Shown: piece after piece, positions 6,452 through 10,224 of the stretch
Position numbering within the stretch: the first letter of the stretch is position 1
How the letters are laid out: every line of letters begins with the position of its first letter
NCBI GenBank assembly: GCA_015229165.1
Contig: JADGCD010000064.1
Coordinates: 1-10,224, forward strand
Origin: Nitrospinota bacterium
GTDB lineage: Bacteria; Nitrospinota_A; UBA7883; JADGGD01
Reading direction: 5' to 3'
DNA length: 10,224 nt
Program-made: the position numbers and the translations under genes
Notes under the pieces: model-generated
Database searches by the model: none
What the model was told of the DNA's origin: nothing
Seen by the model: the letters and a program-made list of their open reading frames with translations, nothing else

Positions 6452-7939
6452 ATGGCAGAAGAAGAGAAAGAAGCCTCCGCCCAGGCGGCGCCCGCCGCCG
6501 CCGGGGCCGGATCGCTCCTCGACGAGTTGGTCGAGGCCACCCGCACCAAGCCCACCGACGATTCGTACGGCATCACCAAGGCGGGGATCCAGGCCTTCGT
6601 GAAAGAGCTGCTGGCCCCCTCCCGGTCGCAGGAGAAGGTCGGCGCCGCCATGGTGGACGACATGATCGCCGCCCTCGACCGGAAACTGACCAGCCAGGTC
6701 GACGCCGTCCTCCACCACCCCGACGTCCAGAAGCTGGAGTCGGCCTGGCGGGGGCTGAAGTATCTGGTCGACAAGACCGACTTCCGCGAGAACTGCAAGG
6801 TCGAGCTTCTTAACGTCAGCAAGCAGGACCTGCTGGACGACTTCGAGGACGCCCCCGAGGTGACCCAGTCGGGGCTCTACAAAAAGGTCTACACCGAAGA
6901 GTTCGGCCAGTTCGGCGGCCAGCCCTACGGCGCCATCGTGGCCAACTACGAGTTCGGCCCCTCCGGCCCGGACATCAAGCTGCTCCAGTACTCGGCGTCC
7001 GTGGCCGCCATGGCGCACGCCCCCTTCATCTCGGCGGCGGGTCCCGGCTTCTTCGGCATCGACAACTTCCAGCAGTTGCCGAACCTGAAGGACATCGCCT
7101 CCATCTACGAGATGCCCCAGTTCACCAAGTGGAACTCCTTCCGCGAGTCGGAGGACGCCCGCTTCGTGGGGCTGACCCTGCCCCACTTCCTGCTGCGGCT
7201 CCCCTTCGGGCCCGACACCCAGCCGGTGAAGAAGTTCAACTACGTCGAGGGGGTCTCCGGGGGGAACGAGAATTTCCTCTGGGGCAACGCCGCCTTCGCC
7301 TTCGCCTCCCGCATCAACGACAGCTTCGCCAAATACCGGTGGGCCGCCAACATCATCGGGCCGCAGGGGGGGGGCGCCGTCGAGGATCTGCCGGTCTACA
7401 ACTACGAGGCCATGGGGGAGACCCAGACCAAAATCCCGACCGAGATCCTCATCTCCGAACGGCGCGAGTTCGAGCTGGCCGAGGCCGGGTTCATCGCGCT
7501 GACCATGCGCAAAGGGTCCGACAACGCCGCCTTCTTCTCCGCCAACTCCTGCCAGAAACCGAAGTTCTTCGGCCAGAGCAAGGAAGGCAAAGAGGCCGAG
7601 CTGAACTACAAGCTGGGCACCCAGCTCCCCTACATCATGGTCGTCTCCCGGTTGGCCCACTACATCAAGGTCATCCAGCGGGAGAACATCGGCACCTGGA
7701 AGGATCGCAGCGATCTCGAAAAGGAGCTGAACACCTGGATCAACCAGTACGTCTCCGACATGGACGCCCCTTCCGCCGGGGTCAGGTCGCGCCGCCCCCT
7801 GCGCCAGGCCCAGATCGACGTCTCCGACGTCGAAGGCGATCCGGGCTGGTACAAGGTCGGTCTCAAGGTCCGGCCCCATTTCAAGTATATGGGCGCCTCG
7901 TTCACCCTGTCGCTCGTCGGCAAGCTGGACAAGGAATAA
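6452..7939 (+). CDS. tssC: TssC (VipB), large subunit of the T6SS contractile sheath
   Basis: A 495-aa protein of the EvpB/VipB/ImpC family at full length. Ala-rich residues 8-20 lead into SLLDELVEATR (21-31), which corresponds to the N-terminal helix that ClpV grips to recycle contracted sheath. Then come HHPDVQKLESAWRGLKYLV, YGAIVANYEFGPS, the conserved GPQGGGAVEDLP motif (from residue 303), PTEILISERREFELAEAGFI and a C-terminal sheath domain ending in GASFTLSLVGKLDKE. I chose ATG 6452 over GTG 6443 because AGGGGA (6435-6440) lies 11 bases before the ATG but only 2 before the GTG, and family proteins begin with an acidic MAEE-like stretch; GTG would add only three residues. The universal Gly motif is encoded by a 9-G tract (7366-7374). 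Confidence 0.97.
   Translation: MAEEEKEASAQAAPAAAGAGSLLDELVEATRTKPTDDSYGITKAGIQAFVKELLAPSRSQEKVGAAMVDDMIAALDRKLTSQVDAVLHHPDVQKLESAWRGLKYLVDKTDFRENCKVELLNVSKQDLLDDFEDAPEVTQSGLYKKVYTEEFGQFGGQPYGAIVANYEFGPSGPDIKLLQYSASVAAMAHAPFISAAGPGFFGIDNFQQLPNLKDIASIYEMPQFTKWNSFRESEDARFVGLTLPHFLLRLPFGPDTQPVKKFNYVEGVSGGNENFLWGNAAFAFASRINDSFAKYRWAANIIGPQGGGAVEDLPVYNYEAMGETQTKIPTEILISERREFELAEAGFIALTMRKGSDNAAFFSANSCQKPKFFGQSKEGKEAELNYKLGTQLPYIMVVSRLAHYIKVIQRENIGTWKDRSDLEKELNTWINQYVSDMDAPSAGVRSRRPLRQAQIDVSDVEGDPGWYKVGLKVRPHFKYMGASFTLSLVGKLDKE
7366..7374 (+). repeat. Homopolymer of 9 G inside tssC
   Basis: The tract covers the last base of Gln305 (CAG), two GGG codons and the first two bases of GGC in the conserved GPQGGG motif. 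The amino acids are fixed by the family, so the run results from the choice of GGG codons. Confidence 0.93.
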
Positions 7940-7987
7940 CCTCGATAGAGTACGATCTTCATTCTCGTTAACGAAAGGAACAAAACC

Positions 7988-8473
7988 ATGCCGATGCCAG
8001 CCCATCTCTCCCTCGAAGGGGCCAAACAAGGAAAGTTCAAGGGCTCCTGCACCATTCAGGGGCGCGCCGACACCATTCTGGTCCAGGCCATGGACCACAC
8101 CGTCGAGATCCCCAAAAGCCCCCAGACCGGCCAGCCCACCGGCAAGCGGGTCCACATGCCGCTGATCGTCACGGCGGAGATCGACAAGGCCACCCCGCAG
8201 GTCTTCACCGCGCTCTGCTCCGGCGAGCAGCTCAAGACCGTCCAGCTCGATTTCTACCGGATCGACCAGAACGGCAGCGAGAAGCTCTACTACACCATCA
8301 AGGCGGAGAACGCCATCTGCGTCTCGGCCCACGCCTGGTTCCCCAACGCGCTGGAGGCCGCCAGCGCCAGCCTCGGCCACATGATCGACTACTCGTTCAC
8401 CTACGAGAAGATCACCTGGACCTGGCAGGACGGCGGCATCGAGTGCACCGACTCCTGGAACGCGCCCAAGTAA
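7988..8473 (+). CDS. hcp: Hcp (TssD), T6SS inner-tube protein
   Basis: A 161-aa protein of the Hcp1 family at normal length. The N-terminus MPMPAHLSLEGAKQGKFKGS matches the first strand and turn. The middle has GKRVHMPLIVTAEIDKATPQ, then LKTVQLDFYR and YYTIKAENAICVSAHAW. It ends with FTYEKITWTWQDGGIECTDSW, a hallmark of the family. Hcp forms stacked hexameric rings with a lumen that can also carry small effectors, and it is secreted in bulk when the system fires. There is no C-terminal toxin extension. AAAGGAA (7974-7980) sits 7 bases before the ATG. The gene lies 48 bases after tssC and is followed by a strong hairpin before tssE, consistent with a higher need for Hcp than for baseplate parts. 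Confidence 0.97.
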   Translation: MPMPAHLSLEGAKQGKFKGSCTIQGRADTILVQAMDHTVEIPKSPQTGQPTGKRVHMPLIVTAEIDKATPQVFTALCSGEQLKTVQLDFYRIDQNGSEKLYYTIKAENAICVSAHAWFPNALEAASASLGHMIDYSFTYEKITWTWQDGGIECTDSWNAPK

Positions 8474-8490
8474 CGCCACGGGACCGCACG

Positions 8491-8522
8491 GGGGAGGGGA
8501 GCCCGCAGGGGCGCCCCTCCCC
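8491..8522 (+). other. Strong GC-rich hairpin between hcp and tssE
   Basis: GGGGAGGGG (8491-8499) pairs perfectly with CCCCTCCCC (8514-8522). After an A/G mismatch, GCCC (8501-8504) pairs with GGGC (8509-8512) around a GCAG loop. Only TTC follows, so it is not a classic intrinsic terminator; it may stabilise the 3' end of hcp mRNA or attenuate transcription. Its right arm can alternatively pair with the tssE Shine-Dalgarno. Confidence 0.7.
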
Positions 8523-8534
8523 TTCATGACGAAA

Positions 8535-8542
8535 GGGGGAGG
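8535..8542 (+). promoter_or_regulatory. Unusual G-rich Shine-Dalgarno of tssE, abutting the start codon
   Basis: GGGGGAGG ends directly at the ATG (8543), while the A-rich AAAGG part (8532-8536) has normal spacing. GGGGAGG (8536-8542) is complementary to CCTCCCC (8516-8522), the right arm of the upstream hairpin, which would allow occlusion if that hairpin did not form. Confidence 0.5.
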
Positions 8543-8959
8543 ATGCGCGAAGAAAGACTGCTGGAGCGGATCGCCCGCTGGGAAGAGGGGGACGACCGGA
8601 CCGGCGTCTCCGACACCGAGCGGCTGGTCACTTCCGTGGTGGAGCATCTGCGCCACATCCTCAACACCCGGCAGGGGAGCGCGTTGATCGACCCCGACTA
8701 CGGCGTCCCCGAATTCACCAACCTGGTCGGCACCTTCGAGGCCGGCGAAGTCACCGACGTGGCCGCCGACATGGAGCGGATCATCCGCCGCTACGAGCCC
8801 CGGCTCTCGTCGGTGAAGGTCACCTTCGCCCCCAAGGAGAACGACAACCTGACCTTGCGCTTTTCCGTCTCCGGGGAGGTGCAGGCCGACGACCGGACCA
8901 TCCCGCTGACCATCGAAACCGCCATCACCGCCGAAGGGCGGATCACCATCCGCCGCTGA
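8543..8959 (+). CDS. tssE: TssE, gp25-like T6SS baseplate wedge protein
   Basis: A 138-aa protein of the GPW/gp25 (TssE/ImpF) family at normal length. A helical N-terminal part (ERLVTSVVEHLRHILNTRQG, residues 26-45) carries the conserved NTR.G element. DYGVPEF (52-58) follows, then the EPR motif at 85-87 within IRRYEPRLSSVKV, and a beta sheet to the end (LTLRFSVSGEV, TIPLTIETAI, GRITIRR). TssE resembles the phage T4 baseplate protein gp25, which initiates sheath polymerisation; the EPR residues form its core. It lies 69 bases after hcp behind the hairpin described separately. Only 4 bases separate its stop from tssF, so the two are probably translationally coupled. All key residues are present. 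Confidence 0.95.
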   Translation: MREERLLERIARWEEGDDRTGVSDTERLVTSVVEHLRHILNTRQGSALIDPDYGVPEFTNLVGTFEAGEVTDVAADMERIIRRYEPRLSSVKVTFAPKENDNLTLRFSVSGEVQADDRTIPLTIETAITAEGRITIRR

Positions 8960-8963
8960 ACCG

Positions 8964-10224
8964 ATGCTCAACCGATACTACGAACAGGAATTGGCCGGCC
9001 TGAAAGATCTGGCCGTCGAGTTCTCCCGCGCCCACCCGACGCTGGCGCCGCTGCTGGGGGGCGCCTCCACCGACCCGGACGTGGAGCGGCTCCTCGAAGG
9101 GGTCGCCTTCCTCTCCGGGCAGATCCGCCAGAAGCTGGAAGACGAATTTCCCGAAGTGGTCCAGACCCTGGCCCAGCTCTTCTTCCCCCACTACCTGCGC
9201 CCCATCCCCTGCGCCAGCGTGGTCGCCTTCTCCCCGAAGATGAAGCTGGACGCCAGCCTTGCTGTCGCCGCCGGAACCGAACTGGCTTCCGTCCCGGTGG
9301 ACGGCGTTCGCTGCCGTTTCCGCACCTGTTTCCCCACCCGCGTCGATCCGATCCGGCTTACGGGGGCGCGGCTCGACCAGAGCCCCGGTCAGCCCGCCGC
9401 CGTCGAACTCGGCTTCACGCTGGAGGGGGTCGACCTGGTCACCTTCGCCCCCACCGACCTGCGCCTCTTCCTCTCCGGCGGTTACGCCGACGCCACCCGG
9501 CTCTACTATCTGCTGCAACGGTTCGTGAAGCGGATCGTCGTCGCCACCGACGGGGGGAGCCCCTTCGTACTGTCCCCCGCCGCCGTCCGCCCGGTCGGCT
9601 TCGCCTCCGGCGAGGAGCTGATCCCCTATCCGTCGCAATCGTATCCCGGCTACCGCATCCTGCAGGAGTACCTGGCCCTGCCGGAGAAGTTTCTGTTCCT
9701 CGACCTGACCGGCCTTGCCGAGTGGGAAGGGCGGGGGAACGGCGGACGCTTCACGGTCCGGTTCGAGCTTGCCGAAGTCCCCGACTGGACCCCCCCCGTC
9801 CGTCCCGACCAGTTCACCCTGCACGCCACGCCGGTGGTCAACCTTTTCACCACCGACGCCACTCCCATCTCGCTCGACCACCGGAAGACCGAGTATCCGG
9901 TCCGGGCCTCCGGCGCCGGTCCATCGCGCTACCCGGTCTACACCGTCGACCGGGTGATCGGTTTCCGCCAGGGGAGCGCCGGGCAGCGGGACTACGTCCC
10001 CTTCGAGATGTTCCGGGGAGGGGCCGTCGGCGCCAAGGGGGGCGCCTACCAGACCCGGGTCCGTCCCGCCCGGATCGGCGCCGGGATCGAAGTCTTCCTC
10101 GCCGTCGCCTACGGCGCCGACGAGCCGCTGGGCGTTCCCGAGACCCTCTCGCTGTCGGTCACCGTCACCGACGGCTCCGCCCCCGAGAGCCTGCGCCTCG
10201 GCGACATCAACGCCGCCACCGACA
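8964..10224 (+). CDS. tssF: TssF (VasA/ImpG), T6SS baseplate protein, C-terminal part outside window
   Basis: The frame from ATG 8964 stays open to the window edge: 420 complete codons, against about 590-620 residues usual for TssF, so roughly the last third is missing. The start MLNRYYEQELAGLKDLAVEF is the family hallmark, followed by RAHPTLAPLLGG, then DPDVERLLEGVAFLSGQIRQ and ALAQLFFPHYLRPIP-like helices (here QTLAQLFFPHYLRPIPC). Beta-rich segments then include ELGFTLEGVDLV, LRLFLSGGYADATRLYYLL, YRILQEYLALPEKFLFLDL and NLFTTDATPISLDH, all typical of VasA. TssF with TssG and TssK builds the baseplate wedge around the VgrG spike. The start lies 4 bases after the tssE stop and lacks a clear separate ribosome site. 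A run of 8 C lies at 9790-9797. tssG is expected next. Confidence 0.96.
   Translation, partial: MLNRYYEQELAGLKDLAVEFSRAHPTLAPLLGGASTDPDVERLLEGVAFLSGQIRQKLEDEFPEVVQTLAQLFFPHYLRPIPCASVVAFSPKMKLDASLAVAAGTELASVPVDGVRCRFRTCFPTRVDPIRLTGARLDQSPGQPAAVELGFTLEGVDLVTFAPTDLRLFLSGGYADATRLYYLLQRFVKRIVVATDGGSPFVLSPAAVRPVGFASGEELIPYPSQSYPGYRILQEYLALPEKFLFLDLTGLAEWEGRGNGGRFTVRFELAEVPDWTPPVRPDQFTLHATPVVNLFTTDATPISLDHRKTEYPVRASGAGPSRYPVYTVDRVIGFRQGSAGQRDYVPFEMFRGGAVGAKGGAYQTRVRPARIGAGIEVFLAVAYGADEPLGVPETLSLSVTVTDGSAPESLRLGDINAATD

Noticed and set aside
8526..8542. ATG at 8526 as an alternative tssE start or leader peptide
   Set aside because: It is out of frame with tssE by 17 bases, starts within the hairpin flank and has no ribosome site of its own.
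6305..8971. Very long minus-strand open frame (888 codons) opposite tssB-tssE
   Set aside because: It spans four conserved T6SS genes on the other strand, is rich in Gly, Val, Asp and Leu as expected from antisense of G/C-ending codons, and has no recognisable domain.
1..10224. tRNA, rRNA, origin or phage integration site
   Set aside because: No cloverleaf-like segment, rRNA motif, DnaA-box cluster or integrase was seen on either strand.

Overview
The window carries part of a type VI secretion system (T6SS) locus from a GC-rich Gram-negative bacterium. The codons strongly favour G/C at the third position, GGG is common for glycine, and there is an outer-membrane beta-barrel gene and a signal-peptide gene. 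The style would suit a deltaproteobacterial-type lineage (Desulfobacterota or Myxococcota sense), but nothing here fixes the taxonomy.

Left part (1-3129, plus strand): a T6SS spike/cargo accessory module. It starts with the tail of a pentapeptide-repeat protein, cut by the window edge. A translationally coupled 375-aa pentapeptide-repeat protein follows, then a DUF3540 protein, a DUF4150 PAAR-like protein and a small exported or lipoprotein gene of unknown role. In related loci these families sit beside VgrG and DUF2169 proteins and serve to load effectors on the VgrG-PAAR tip. No VgrG and no recognisable toxin is inside the window.

Middle (3130-4245): a 49-bp element bounded by a perfect 10-bp inverted repeat, a rho-independent terminator for the plus-strand module, a minus-strand outer-membrane beta-barrel gene, and an AT-rich divergent intergenic region that probably holds the promoter of the core operon.

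Right part (4246-10224, plus strand): a core T6SS operon in the order tssA-tssB-tssC-hcp-tssE-tssF, with tssF running off the right edge. TssA organises sheath assembly. TssB/TssC form the contractile sheath, Hcp the inner tube, and TssE/TssF belong to the baseplate. A strong GC-rich hairpin lies between hcp and tssE. Its right arm could also pair with the tssE Shine-Dalgarno, so it is a candidate expression-ratio control point. tssG, tssH/clpV, tssJ, tssK, tssL, tssM and vgrG are not seen and presumably lie outside.

The most interesting points are long G tracts inside tssA (10 G) and tssC (9 G), the hcp-tssE hairpin, the tandem pentapeptide proteins with repeated DNA, and the orphan exported gene after the PAAR-like gene. 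The core system is a known one; novelty, if any, lies in the accessory module and regulation.
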